A DNA stretch of 64,000 nucleotides from Sebastes aleutianus (GCA_916700875.1 CAKAKS010000039.1:12122044-12186043); one strand, 5' to 3'. Positions 44,208 through 58,995 are shown, numbered from the stretch's first letter. Notes: generated from the sequence alone by a model not told the origin. Translations and numbers: made by a program.

Positions 44208-47200
44208 ACACACTGATATTAATGCTAATGTTCACAGTAACCCTGTATCCACACTAGGATTTTCTTTTAAATGTGCTTTTTCTAGCCTCTTGTGTACATA
44301 GAAATGATAAAAAAAAATAAAGTTGAATCATACACTTCTAGGGACTTTTACTTTGGAAAATATCTAAATTAATACAGTAAAATGTTTGATTTTCAGCATG
44401 TATGCAGTCAGAGATGTCCTGAACTCAAATATATCAGTCATTGTCAGGCATTGTTTATTACATTTTTTCCAGCAACCCAAAAATCAAAGAATAAAGACAT
44501 TTCCCTCACAAATTAGTGGTATTTTCTTTTTAATTTATAAGGGACATGTAATGTTTTATACTTCTGGTGAATATAATCCAATCAATCTTATTTCCATATA
44601 TGTATTTTGTAAATACAGTTCCCTTTGTTAACACCTTATTTTGAAAATCGGATGTAGTCACACGTGTATACTTCCTCTAACTTCTCCAAGGTGGTCGCTA
44701 GCTCTCCCGTCAGCTCCGTTCTCTTTATACATCCATGGTCAGCTCCATCGGGGCTGTTTGAATGCATTTAACATAAATGTCAGTATATGGGTGCTCTATA
44801 GTTGCAGCGTCGGCCCATTTGACCACGGAGATGAGAGTGACGGCAGGCTTGACCGCACGTTACCGCAATACGATAAAGTTTCCTGTTCATGAAGAGTTAG
44901 CATGCAGCCTAGTCATGATGTCTAGCTCTGCTTTTCCTGCAATGTGTGAAACCCAAAGTGTTTCCATACTTTACTGGATGCGTAGTGGATTTAACTGGAT
45001 TTAAAATGGGAGGGTGCAGGTCGTATCCACGCAGACCCTCCGCCGTTTTCTACTTTCTGCTTGTTGTTTTGGTTGACGGAAACGGAACGGATATGACGTC
45101 ACGTTACTCAGACTACAACAATAAAAGCGGTAACTTCCTTCTACCTCCACATAGACTCAAATGAAGCAAATATATCGATTCTGGCATTAATAAATCAATT
45201 TCAAAATCGTAAAAAAACAAATTAACAACACATAGGTGAATCCATTTTTTTCCCATCCCTAGTCTTAATTAACATTAACATTAGTATTATTTCTTTAATC
45301 GTTGTTCTGCACGTTTATACTTAATTAGAATGTTTTAAATTGAAATCTTAAATTCTATATTTAGATAGACTAAGTAACATCTGTCCAGAGACTATGAATA
45401 ATAATTCATTTACAGCAATGTTTATTAATGTGCACTGTCTCTGTTAAATGAACCGGTCAAAAAATAAAATAAATAAATAAATAAGGCCAGATTTTTCCTT
45501 ATTTTTATCACATCCAAAAAGGATGTAATCTGTCAGGTAGATAATTGGCTGAGGTGAGGCATAATTTCAAGATTGTTTTCTATACAATATGGTTTATGTT
45601 TTGGGGAAACAAAAAGATGGTAATTAGGCCTCCATAAACAGTGTGAGAGGAGTAAACATGTCCAGAAGCGATGTCTGAAAGCAGCTGATAAGCAGCAGCT
45701 CCTCTGTGTTTGACCTCCATATTTCAGCTGCTGAAATCTAGATTACACTGATGGATCTTATGTAACAGCCATTGTTAGCTGTGTGTGTCTCTGTGAGAGA
45801 GGAGAGCGCGCTGCCAACAAACATCAGGACCGTGTTCGTGTCTAATTTGCATACGCCGCTCTCGTGGCCGGCTCGCTCCTCATTACATCTCGGTGCCTCT
45901 CTGAGCGCTTTGTGCTGATGGCTGAAGGTCGCACACGTCTCTCTCAGGCTTGTTTACTTCCTGTCAGTGAGATGAAATGTTTCCCCTCAGAGGAATCAGT
46001 TGAAAGCAGAACTGTCACAGCGGCTGCAGAGAAACCCCCAAAAATCACAACACAAGACTCTAAAGTTCACGTCCGAAACTACAGCAAACTACACGTCTGA
46101 CCACTTCTGGGGTGCAAACCTCTAAATGTTCTCTGCAATGTATTTCTCAAAATGTAAAATAAATATTAATAAATAATTTACAATTAAGAACCATACATTT
46201 ACTTTTTAAATTCAGTAGTGTCACTTTCATCTCTGTAACCAGCTCAACATGAAGCCGCATGTTTACATGCTGGAAAACATTCAGTTTTCACCCAATTAAA
46301 GCAACATCATCACTTTTTAAAGCGCCACGCAAAAAACATATTTTTAATAATTAATTAAGCCTCTTTCACACATAGTTCCCAGTAAATAACTGGGATGTCC
46401 TTTCAGGCACCGCTAATGGTGTTCACACATGCACTACGTTCAGGAACATTTCCCTCATGCGCCTTTTCACACAAGCCACCGCGATGCCGGATTAGATGGG
46501 GCAAGGGACAATCCAGCAGATGGTGGTAATGCAAAACGCCAATCGCCATAAAACACAACAAAAGAAGAAGAAAAAGAAGAAGAAGAAGAAGCTGGTGTGT
46601 AGAGCGGAAGATGTCTCTTATTATTTTCAGGAACATGGCGAGCGAGGAGCTGTTTTTGTCTGGTGCCAGTGTTCTTGTAATATATTTATTATTTACTACG
46701 AATTTTTCACTTATTTTTCTGACATTTTTCACTTATATTTTCACATATTTTACTAAGAATTTTCAGACATTTTTCAGATGTTTCTCAAATATTTTTCACA
46801 TATTTTTCAGAAATTTTCCACACTTTTTTAAAACATATTTTACTACTAATTGACATATATTTGTCGGACATTTTTCACATATTTGTCAGACATTTTTCAC
46901 ATATTTTCTGATATTTTTCAGATATTTTACGACAATTTTCAGATATTTTTCACTTATATTTTCACATATTCTACTAATAATTTTTTAGACATTTTTCAGA
47001 TGTTTCTCAAATTTTTTTCGTATATTTGCAAGACGAGGCTGATATAAAACGTATTTAAGAAACTTTTTTTTGTTTCAGAAACGTCAATATTCAACGTATC
47101 CATGGTTTACATAAATGTACAATGCAAAAAAAAATTCATGTGAGTTACTCTAGATGAGTTATTCTTTATTTAGTTTTTAGTTATTTTGTTTTTGAGGAAC

Positions 47201-50200
47201 ATGGTACTTACTCGGTTACTTTTATATTAATACTTCATATTTATACTTAAGTATATAAATGTATACAGTATATAAGTATGTACTAGTTACTTTATACTTT
47301 TTATTAATTTCAATAAAATTACACATTTTATATTGCTTTTTCGTCCTTGACTATTGATTGTCGCCAGTGTCTGATGTTGTGTCTGATTGTGTCTGATAGT
47401 GTCTGATGCCTGTGTTAAATTCCTGTCAGCAAACTAAATTTCCTTCAAGATAATATTAAAGTTGATGACAACTAATAGAAAAACGACTTTAGTTATTAAA
47501 GTTCACCACAGCTTTCCGGTTAAAACAGTAACCTCAGTAACTGAAGAGAAGAAGTCCAGATATCAGAAGCGGGATGAGAAACCGTCTCATATCAAAAGTT
47601 TACATGTATTTTCAATGAGCAGGTGAGGATGTCGTCTCTCGTGTCTAAAAAGGTTCAAAGGCTCAAAGAGTGATGAGACCAAAAGAAACCTGCACACTAT
47701 AAAGGAAAGAAGTCGAACTGACGCAATGAGATAAAGTTCAAAAGGAAAGAAAAATGCATAAAAAAGTAAAACATCCCAGTGGCTCCTCCTCTACAGTGCT
47801 GTTGAACAGATAAAACCTCATCATTAGATTTATTTTGGTTTGATACTGTCTTTTCTAATAGGATTATTATCCCTGACTGAGTTATTGGTTATTTTTGGAT
47901 CTCTGAAGGCATTTTAATTCAACAAAACCAAACATGTAAAGAGTGTCGACTGTCAGAGGAACTGAGGATTTAGTTTCCTTGGAGACTTACTTGGAGCTAA
48001 AACTGCACAGTTTGTCTTTATGTCGGCGCTGAGGGAAAAGTCATGGGATCATTAAAATCAAAAGGTCCTACAAGAAAATGTAATTGCCCAAAATGAAAAC
48101 GGTTCATCCTCTGGGGAACAGGAATTTGTTCGTGAATGTCTTTTGAGTTTTAAACAGGATTATTTCCTTTAAAAAGGTAACAAATCAAGTCAGAAGTAGG
48201 CTCATTTTCTCATAGACTTCTATCCAATCAGACTTCTTTTAGCAACCAGAGGAGTCGCCCCCTGCTGGCTGTTAGAAAGAATGCAGGTTTAAGGCACTTC
48301 AGCATTGGCTTCACTTCTCAGACCACTGATCTAAATCGAAACATCACAACAACTATTGAAATGTGGTTCATCATTCCTGTTCCCCTCAGGATGAATTGTA
48401 ATAACTTTGGTCATCACCGACATTTCATCTAGCCTCATCATCAGGTCAACATTTTTATGTAATGTGCAAAACTCAAGACATTCCCATCAGCCTCAGCTGG
48501 ACTTTATGTTTAATAAAAATACTGTGCACCTCTTTTCTTAAATACATGTCTGGGCACCAACAGCTTTTAAATGAAAGGAATACTCAACAAATTAATTGAA
48601 ACACTATAAAAACAAGTTCTTCGTGAGCCCCTGAAGGTAGAAATCTGCACCAAAATGTTGATATTGATTCTTTTTTTAGTCTGCGAGAGAGTCAAAGTTT
48701 TCTAGTTTGCCAGGAGAAAAACTTCCAAAAGCTGCAGTAACACTCTGACATTAAAAAACCCACACAGCTCCCGGTGCAGAAATGTTTCCTCTCGCTTACA
48801 GACATTCATCCCCTTCTCAAAAAAAAACACAATGAGCAGCGGAGGAGGAGGAGGAGGAGGAGCGAAAGCCAAATTAAATTAAGTCAAAAGACTAGTTGGT
48901 CCTGGGAGGGTGCTGCAGAGAGAAAATGTCGAGTCTCCGGGGAGGAACCAACCTTTCCATCAGAGAGGAGCAGATTAAGCCGGATTAGTGCATCACCACT
49001 TTACAAACACACATTCCACAGGACCTGATATGAAACCTAATTAAATTTGGACAGCTGCATGAAATGGGTTTAGGAAGCTCTCTTAATGCATTCCTACGCT
49101 CTCCATTAGCTCTGACATTCACACCAGAGTCAGTCCCGCACGACAAAGAAAAGCAGCTTTCACAGTGTGAGTTAAAATGAACAAAGAAGAAGCAGGAGTT
49201 GATATCAGAAAGGTAAAGCGTCAAAGTGCAGGAGGTGTCAGGTGCTGTCGACTCTGACAGAGCGAGCAGCAGAACAGAAGTTGAAGTATTTGTGGAAGCA
49301 GGAAAATAAGTTGGCTCTCTGTTCGCTGCCAGCCGGATCGAGTTTTTCTCCATCACAGCAAACTTATCTGGGTCAAATACAGAGCTGGAGTTCTGCGACT
49401 CCTCCAGAGTCTCTCTGGAAGCCCAACTGAAGGAAGGATGGGATGATGCGGCTGCAGGCTTCCATTTATTATCAATGTTTACTCGGTTTCTTTCCCCCAG
49501 AGTCAGTTTAGACCAGGCACCAGGCACAAACAGACCCATCTGTAATGTAACTGCAGTCTGAAGCCAGGAGAACAGAGTGGCAGGACGGAGGTCCAGAAGA
49601 GATTTTTCTCCCACTGATGATCCATTAACTCTGAGTTATGGATCATTACACTAACTCCCAAGTGTCCACAGCCATGGCTGGAATATGAAACCAAAGCAAA
49701 AACTCCAAAAGGTGCAGAAGAATTGCCACAGAGGCCGATACGGGAAATTAGAAGTTCTCCAGAGAAATGCAGAATGCCTGTTTCCACTGCAGAAACCAGC
49801 AGGGCTGGACGATACACCTATCTCCCGATTCAATACTATCACGATACTTGGGTGCCGATTCGATATGTATTGCGATTATTAAGTATTGCTATTCTACAAG
49901 AACTGCGATTCGATATTATGATTTATTGTGATTTTTGTTAACCTTTTTAACACTAGACCATGAGAAAAAAATTAATCATACACTTCTAGGGACATCTACT
50001 TTGGAAAATATCTAGATTAATACATTCAAATGTTTGATTTTCAGCATATATGTAGTCAGAGACGTCCTGAAGTCAAGTATATCAGTCAAATAAAAGAATA
50101 AAGACGTTTTCCTCACACATTAGTGGTATTTTGTTTTTAATTTATAAGGGACATGTCATGTTGTTTTAAACTTCTGGGGCATATAGTCCAATTAATCTTA

Positions 50201-53200
50201 TATATATTATACGTTTAACAAGCGGTTGCAAGTCAAACAGCTTAAAAGTGACTTTTGTGTTGTTTGTGGTACTTTTTGTGTCAATTTTTCTCTTCAAGTC
50301 GTTTGTTTCCCCACAACTGACTCAAGGTTTTAGGCCACCAACACATTGACATAATGTTGGTTAGAAAAGCTAGAAAGACAGCTTTAGGAGGAAACGTTGC
50401 TGATGGGAAATGGCAGGACATTCCTGAGAACAACAGTGAGAAACACCTGACTATCCTCTGCTAGATGTTTCAGGATGTTTCAGTAAGTTCATACATAAAA
50501 TACTTATTTTGTCGTAAGTAATGTCGGGTTCACACTACACGAGAATCAAGCCGATTATGGGTCTGATACACCCTGATATCGTCAGCAAAGCACCGATTGT
50601 TTGATGGTTCTTAAGATGATCTCTCCAGATGTTCCTGTGGTGTGAGGTAAGTTAAGAGTGTTTTTTTACATCCCCCGATCGGCTCTGAAGTCCATCCTGG
50701 CCGCACCGATCTCAAATCATAAATATCAAACATGTTCAGTATTTACGATGGGATATCCTGTTGTGTGCGGGAAACCCCGAGGACAGCCGATGACGCAGTC
50801 ACGTGGGAAAGAACGACAGCCAATAGAGAACCAAGCTGACTGAAGAAGGAAGGACAACCATCGCCGTCATGTTGGCCGCGGCTAATGCATGAGCTAATGC
50901 TAAACGTGAAGCATAAAGTTGTAGTAAGGTGGAGCTCAGAAATGGAGGAGCAATGTGTCTCTATGACTTCATCCATTCTTCCAAAGTAAAAACTAACATC
51001 ACAAATTCTTCCTGCCCGTCGTCCGCCATGTTTGTTTACACTAAAGTCACGTTTGATCGCGAGATATTTTGCTAGATTTCCTTTTCATTTAGTGGGGACT
51101 CTTGTTGTTGATTAATGAATCTGTTAATGTGTGGTGTGCTGTTTTGGTAAAATCGTTGCTCTCCACACACTATAGGAACAAAACTGTTAAATTTAACACA
51201 ACATGTCGTTATGTGTGGGCTCTCTCACGTAAGATTTGAAACTTCTTTTAGTGTGGGTCAGCCTTAACAGGACAGAAGAATAAAAAGACAACCTCTACTA
51301 CCTCTGAATGTAGATAAAACTGAAACTTTAATCTTAGGAACAACTGGAATAGAGGGATTGTCTTTTGGGGGTTTGAAGAAAGGTGAGAGTCATAAATCCT
51401 GATGATTTTTTAACACTGAATTTGACACATTTCAACTCAAACACCAGAGTCAGGAAGCAAACTCACCAGCTGCAGCCAGATGTTGGTGGTCAGCACCTGG
51501 TTCTTCTCATCCTAAAAACAGAAAAACAACAAAACAATCAGCGTCTGGTCTGCTTGCTAATGAACTAAAGATGCTTTGAGTCGTTGCAGTCAGTGTCCGT
51601 CCTCTCTCCGCTGCTTCTTTCATCCCTTTAAATTAATCTTGAACACGGCAGCGTGCCAGCAGAAGGGAGGATGAATATGAATAACGTCAGTTTGATGAAT
51701 GTCCGGCCTGTTTAATTCATTCTCAGGTAGCAGAGCGCACTGAGAGAATTAAAAGATGAGGCTTTGTAAGCAAGCGGGCGCCCTGATGGAGGAGGGAGAT
51801 TCATCCAAGGTGAGGACATTAAAGGTTAATGTTACAATGGTTTCATAGACAACTGACCTTCAGTTAGTTCAACAGTGAATGTAGCTCCTAACAAGTATTG
51901 TGCACAGCCTGATATCTCTTCTTCCTCTGAGCCATAGAGCTCCATTAAAAACACAGCAATAAGCCTCACTGACATTATCCTTCATCACCATGAACACACA
52001 CACTGTAGTTTATTCTGACTCAATCCTACATACACCATGTTGATAAGAGTATTAAATACTTGACAAATCTCCCTTTAAGGTACATTTTGAACTGATAAAA
52101 AATGTGTGATTAATTTCACATTTAACAATCATGCGATGAATCACGAATACATTTTTTAATCGATTGACAGCCCTTTTATTTATTACTGGAAGTCAATAAA
52201 CACAAAACAATGACAGATATTGTCCAGAAACCCTCACAGGTACTGCATTTAGCATAACAAATATGCTCAAATCATAACATGGCAAACTGCAGCCCAACAG
52301 GCAACAACAGCTGTCAGTGTGTCAGTGTGCTGACTTGACTATGAATTGCCCCAAACTGCATGTGATTATCATAAAGTGGGCATGTATGTAAAGGGGAGAC
52401 TCGTGGGTACCCATAGAACCCATTTACATTCACATGTCTGGAGGTCAGAGGTCAAGGGACTCCTTTGAAAATGGACATGACAGTTTTTCCTCACCAAAAT
52501 GTTGAGCGTTATTTAGCCTCCTTCAAAACAAGCTAGTATGACATGGTTGGTACCAATGGATTCATTAGGTTTTTTAGTTTCATATGATACCAGTGTCTTT
52601 ACTCTGGCTTTAAAATTGAGCCTGCTACAACCTAAAAATGGCAAGTTGGGTTAATATGTTAAAGAAATTAGTGGCGTTAAAACAAATTTGCGTTATCATT
52701 GCGTTAACTTTCACAGCCCTAAAAAAACACATTGAATCTACTTTGTTTCAATGTTTTGCAAAACAATTAAAAGGTGGGTGAACTTTTTTAACAGACACTG
52801 TAAGTCGTAGTAAACTACAAAGACTCTTTACATGTTATGATGGCATGAAACATTAGATACATTGAAAACTATTTCTTGATTTGCTGACTTAACAATGAAG
52901 AATAAAAACTGAAATGATGACAGTTTAAAGAGTCTCATATCCTCAGCACTTCATTTGTGATCCTTCTCCTCCTGGCTGTATTTAGGATTGAGGATGTTTG
53001 TGTATTTTTCTCACTGGGCCTTGATGTTGATTGGTTTCCTGGTGGGAACCCGTGCTGATATTAGACGCCCTCATACTGTGTGTGACAAAGTATTTTCCTG
53101 ACTGATGCTATAAATCACTTTCCAGCAGCGGTATTGACTGTATGCAAGAATGCTTTATCAAAGGCAGCAGCAGCAGCCTGAATGTGTTTGTAAAGCTTAT

Positions 53201-54359
53201 TGTCCTCGGCTGCAGAAAGGGAGGACACCAGCTCTTTTCAACCTGAACTTCACCGGGGAGCCAGAGACACAGTCCGGCCGGCCAGAAAGAAAACCAACTC
53301 GTGTGAATATAAAACTCAGGAGCAACGAGGCAAAACAGCAGCAGCTGTGAAATTGTGATGAGCAGCCGAGATGATACGAGCCGATAGCTGCCACCGCCCA
53401 CCACACACAGCTCGCAGCCTCCTGACAGGCTTCTGTTAGCAGAGCTGGAGGCTCCTGACAGACTGAGTGGGACGATCTGGGTGTTTAAAGTCACAATGAA
53501 AAAGGGAAAAAGAAACACTTTTTATGAGATTATTAGCTAATGCGCTTCGTCCTAACATCCAGCTGCTGCCTCATAGTAAATGCCGGAAAACCTGAGGAAC
53601 CTGAGGAAGTTAAATAACGCTACAAATGTACGCTAAACTTTGGTGAGGAAAAACTGGTATGGCCATTTTCAAAGGGGTCCCTTGACCTCTGACCTCAAGA
53701 TATGTGAATGAAAATGGGTTCTATGGGTACCCACAAGTCTCCCCTTTACAGACATGCCCACTTTATGATAATCACATGCAGTTTGGGGCAAGTCATAGTC
53801 AAGTCAGCACACTGACACACTGACAGCTGTTGTTGCCTGTTGGGCTGCACTTTGCCATGTTATGATTTGAGCATATTTTTTATGCTAAATGCAGTACCTG
53901 TGAGGGTTTCTGGACAATATTTATTTGATTTCCAATAATAAATTTATACATACATGTGCATAAAGCAGCATATTTGTCCACTTCCATGTTGATAAGAGTA
54001 TTAAATACTTGACAAATCTCCCTTTAAGGTACATTTTGAACTGATAAAAAAACTGTGCGATTAATTAATCGTGATTAATTATGGACAATAATGCGATTAA
54101 TCCCGATTAAATATTTTAATCGATTGACATCCCTAGTTTTAATATGTGAAATTTTAGCATTAAATTGAGTTTGGAGGGAACTCCCCTGACAAAAGGCTTT
54201 CTACAGCATTCATAAAGACTCGGCCCCTTTAACGAAGCTGGCAGCTACTACGTTGATGCAGACTTACATAAGTCAATCTGCTTTTAAATAAACGGTAGAA
54301 GAAGAAAATGTGTATGTACGTATCTGTAAGCACCACATTCACCTGAGATCAGAACAATT

Positions 54360-54397
<38 letters not shown>

Positions 54398-57300
54398 TAG
54401 ATAGATACTTTATTGTCATTGTCATTGAAAACAACGAAAAACAGTTTAGCAGCTCTTTGCAGTGAAAAACAAACATTAAAACATTCAGTCACAAGTAGAA
54501 CAATAAATAAGTGGATCATCATCATAAAGTGCAAATTATGGTTCAGCAGCTAGTGTCCTCAGCCTTTGGGGGGGGGGGGGGTTCTACACACTTGACAGCC
54601 TGTGGGTAAAAGCTGTTTCGTAGTCTGTTGGTGTGTGTTTTAATTGTCCTGTATCTCCTTCCGGAGGGAAGGGGAGCAAACAGTACTGATGCCTCAGATA
54701 GCTGAGAGCCGACAGAGAATATCAGCAGGAGAGTAAAAGCAGCTTCTGCTCTGCTTAATCTGAATCTGTGTCATTATCTGATATTAATAAGTAATGAATT
54801 ACAAGGCTGGCTGATGAATGAGGAGAATGTGAATATGTGAAGCCTGTTATCAGAATAATGCCTGTTAATGCCCGATGTGAAGATTTTCTGTATGTTGATG
54901 TTTTTGTGCTTTTATATGCCACTGATGCCGTACTCCTCTACGACATCGAACTACAACAAAGAGGACCACAATGGAAATAAGTCCTGTGACTATCTTGTGT
55001 TATCCTAGATGTTCTTTTAATTGTGCATGTGCATTGGTGTTGCAGCTATGTAGGAGCTCAATGAATTGTCAAATGAACAAAACCAAACAATCAATCCAGT
55101 AATCATCTGGTAAGAAGTGAGCAGTCTGTTCATTGTAAGTGCTAAAATGTTGGTAGATTAGTTTTGGAAGAGATAAAACTGCAGGAGAGGAAAGATAAAA
55201 GAAGCAGGAGAGACTTCAGAGACCAGGTCCAAAGAACACTGGAGCACACAGATTTAAGGCAATCAGTGTTCTCAGATCGGTTTGACTCTGATGAAGACGC
55301 AGTTAGCGTCAAAATGTTAGTCTTCTAATAAAGTTGATTGCCTTAAATCCGTGTTCTCCACTGTGCTTTGGACCTGGTCTCTGAAGTCTCTCCTGTTACA
55401 AGATTGCCCTAATCTGTGAGCACCGGACAGGTTTACAATTCCTTGTGAAACGCTTGGAGGCACGTCTAACCTCCTTTCTTCACTGATAAAAAGAAGCAGT
55501 TTGTGTGAAGCAACAAACATTCGACATGTCGTTGAGGTAAACAACACCTGTCAGCATGTCGTCCTGTCGCACTGCATCACAAGCTGTGATCCTGCTGCTG
55601 GAGAAACAACAGAGTATCTGCACATAACAGCCGGGGAAGGGTAAATACCGTCGCTCCAAGTTTTAGTTCATATGTTCTCGATTCATTTATTTACTTACCG
55701 TTATTATTATTATTATTATTATTATGTTGTCTGTTTCTCCTTGTTTTTATTTAATTTTGTTTATTTTTTCTTATTTTTCTTTTCTTATTTTATTTAAAAA
55801 ATAAAGCTTTTGGATTTACATATAATGACTATGTTACGGCATGTTCTTTGTCTTATTTATTGATTGAGTATGATGCAATAATTTAGTATCTTTGGTGAAC
55901 AAAGTACATGTATGGTTTAATTGAGTCAATAAATAAAACGTTTAAAAAAAAATGCATATTCTCGATCAGTCAAATTCTTAATGCTGATTATTTGATTAGT
56001 GATTCATCTTTAACAAATCTACTTAGAAAGAACGAAATCAGGTAATAAAAGTGAGAAAGTGATAATAAAACAAGTTGAACAATACTACATCATAGAAATA
56101 CATAAAATCAGTTACAAGTAAAGTTTCTGCACAGACAATTTAACTTCAATAAAAGTTCAGAAGAATTAGCATCAAAATATAGTTCAAGCACCAAAAGTAA
56201 AAGTACTCATGCAGAATAATGCTTATTTGTATTATTGTATTATAACTATTGATGTGTTCATCAATTTAATGTTGCAGCTGGTAAAGGTGGAGCTTATTTC
56301 AATAACTTTATAATTATATCTGCAAAGTAACTACAGCTGTCAGACAAAGTAGTGGAGTAAGTACAAGTATAAGGTAGCAGAAAATAGAAATACTCAAGAA
56401 CAAGTAGCTCAAAATTGTACTTAAGTATAGTACTTGAGTAAATGTACTTAGTTAACACTGGAAACTACAACAAACAACATTAACGTTTTCGTTAAAGAAC
56501 AAGAATGAGATTAAGGAATGATGAAAACTGTGAAATAGAGTTCAGATTAAGCTACAAAACACTGAGTAATGATAAAACAGAGTAACGATAAAACACAGAG
56601 TAATCATAAAATGAGGTAATGAAACTTCAGTCGACCAAGTAAAGTTTGTAAAAGCTGAAACCTCAGCAGCCGACCAAGTTCAGGCTGAGTCACTACTATT
56701 GATCAAGAACTCTAATAAACCCCCGCAAAATGTCTAGTGTTTATTTTGTGCTATGAAACACTGAGACAGTCTTTAATCACCCCTTTAACTAATTAGCGTA
56801 TTCATGTTGTTTACTGTTGTTTATCTCTATATCGCATATTTGACAGAATATGAGATACTAGAAAGACTAAAGTTCGCCGACTCGTCTCTGTACTCAGTGT
56901 TTTTCATTTTCTAAGCTCACACTGTGAGGACTGTTTGAGGACTTCAAAGTCTTGATGAAATCTACTGACAACAACACAGACAGAGCCGGCCCGATAACAA
57001 GTTTTCCTCCAGCAGAGAAACAGTCAGAAACATGAGGCAGAGATTGGGTGAGATAAAGACAGGAAGGGATTCATATAAACTAAGAAGTACATGAGATACA
57101 AAAACAAAAAACACAAAACACACCTATGATTAATTGGGAGAGTAAATACAACCCCTTAGCCCCTTGCGCCTTACTTTGCGCCCAGATTATGTGCTGCTTA
57201 ACTAGCAAAAGTGGAGTTGGATACGCCCTAAATGCACTTGTGCCATGCACTTTAGACCATGTGCTATAGATTGTTTAAATAGGGCCCTATGTCTTTTTTG

Positions 57301-58995
57301 TAGTTTGGGTGAACCGGCCCTTTAAGAACTTGACCAAACATTCGCTGTCACCTGTCAGCCTATTTGATGGTTTATATTTGAAGCTGCAGACATAATTCAG
57401 CCGAGACTCATGAAATATTAAAGGTTTGATGTCCAGCTGTGGCGGCATAGAGCTGTTGTTTCACACTGAACTCTTCTCTGCAGCCACCAGCTGGGTCAAA
57501 CTCTGTGTGTCTGTGTCTGTGTCTGTGTGTGTGTATGTGTGTGTGTGCGTGCGTTTGTGGTCACATGTTGTGATAGCAGAGATGAAAGCTGTCAGTACCT
57601 GGCAGGAGGCAGAGTGTTTGTTGAAGATGTGCTTGAGTTAGTAATGAATGAGTTGTGTTCATTCAGTTCATTCTTCATCACTGTTTGTTCGTGTGTATGT
57701 GTGTGTGCATGATGTTAATGTGTTTGTGTGTGTTTTTGTCTGTACACCATCTGACTACACAGTGGGAAAAGTTCATCCCTGAAGTCAGTAATGAGTGCCA
57801 ATCCTGCAGTGGCTGATTATGTTTCGATTGAGCATCGATCTGCTCTCAACCTGTGCAGTTTGTTGTTCTTCTTGATGAAAACTAAAATCTGGACACACTG
57901 ATTTTAGAGCCATATGTGATAGTTAGAGAACTACAACAACTTTACCAACACTCAGGTTCTCCCTCAAAACACCCCTTTTAACCCTCTGAGACCCACAATA
58001 AACCTCATTTTGTTTGTTTCAGGGGGGTATAAGGAGTATTTAGGGGGAGATAGCAGGTGAGCAGTAGATGTCACATAGAAGTGGTGTACATCATCTGAAA
58101 GCTGGGAACCTGAAGATTAATTTGAGATGCAGCTGAGCACTGTGTATCAAGTTGTTCTAGTCATTAACAAGAAATAAAATAAACACAAATCAATTAAAGA
58201 GCTTAGAACATGATGATCAAAGTATATGATGGTCATCCCCATGCTCTATTATGTCTCATAAGTTGTTGCAGCAATTTTTGGGTTGATACCATTTGTTCAT
58301 TCACAGATTTGGTGCTAAATTTAACAATTTTTTACCCCTGAAGAATTGATAAAATGTATCAATAATCCCTCCAAAATACCACATTAAGACACCAATACCT
58401 TGAGGAACACCATAGTCAAAGCCATGCTGTGATTTGGGATCAAAAACTTTTGACATTTTGAAATATCTGAAAGAATTGCATTTTTCGGCGATTAAATGGC
58501 GAGCACTTCTGTTGTGTAAACTGCTCAGAAACCCCCTTATTGTCAATCTAGCTAGGAAAGCCATCCATCCTCCGAATGCTCTAGGTCTCTAGTTTGTGGC
58601 TGTAAAGTTTCATGAGGCTGTGATTATCCTAGAGGTCACCGCAGGTCATTTTATACAGCGAGGTCAAGTTTCAACAAACTGGTCTCACTCCTATGGGGAC
58701 TAACATCCTCGCCAAAATGTATCCTCCTTCGCGACAAGCTAGTATGACATGGTTGGTAACAATGGATTCATTAGGTTTTCTAGTTTCATATGATACTATT
58801 TACTATATACTTTGACTCTAGCTCTAAAACTGAACCTGCTACAGCCTCTGAAGGACAGTAAAGTCGGTCGGGATCGGGTCTTAGGGGGTTAAAAAAGAAA
58901 ATCCTGGTTTGGGATTTCCAATTCCATTATGCACAAGGCACTTCAAATCATTTGCCTAATCAAATCAAAAGTCTATTAAACAACACTTACATTGA

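Noticed and set aside
46496..46756. Lys-rich frame with FIFIIYYEFF-like tail
   Set aside because: It arises from an AAG repeat joined to AT-rich tandem words; no gene features.
48985..49614. 209-codon frame on the - strand in chrna7 intron 3
   Set aside because: Composition and residue pattern look random, no domain or conserved motif is seen, and no splice partners fit.
53108..53518. 136-codon frame on the - strand rich in hydrophobic residues
   Set aside because: No conserved motif and no neighbouring exons in phase; likely chance in intron 2.
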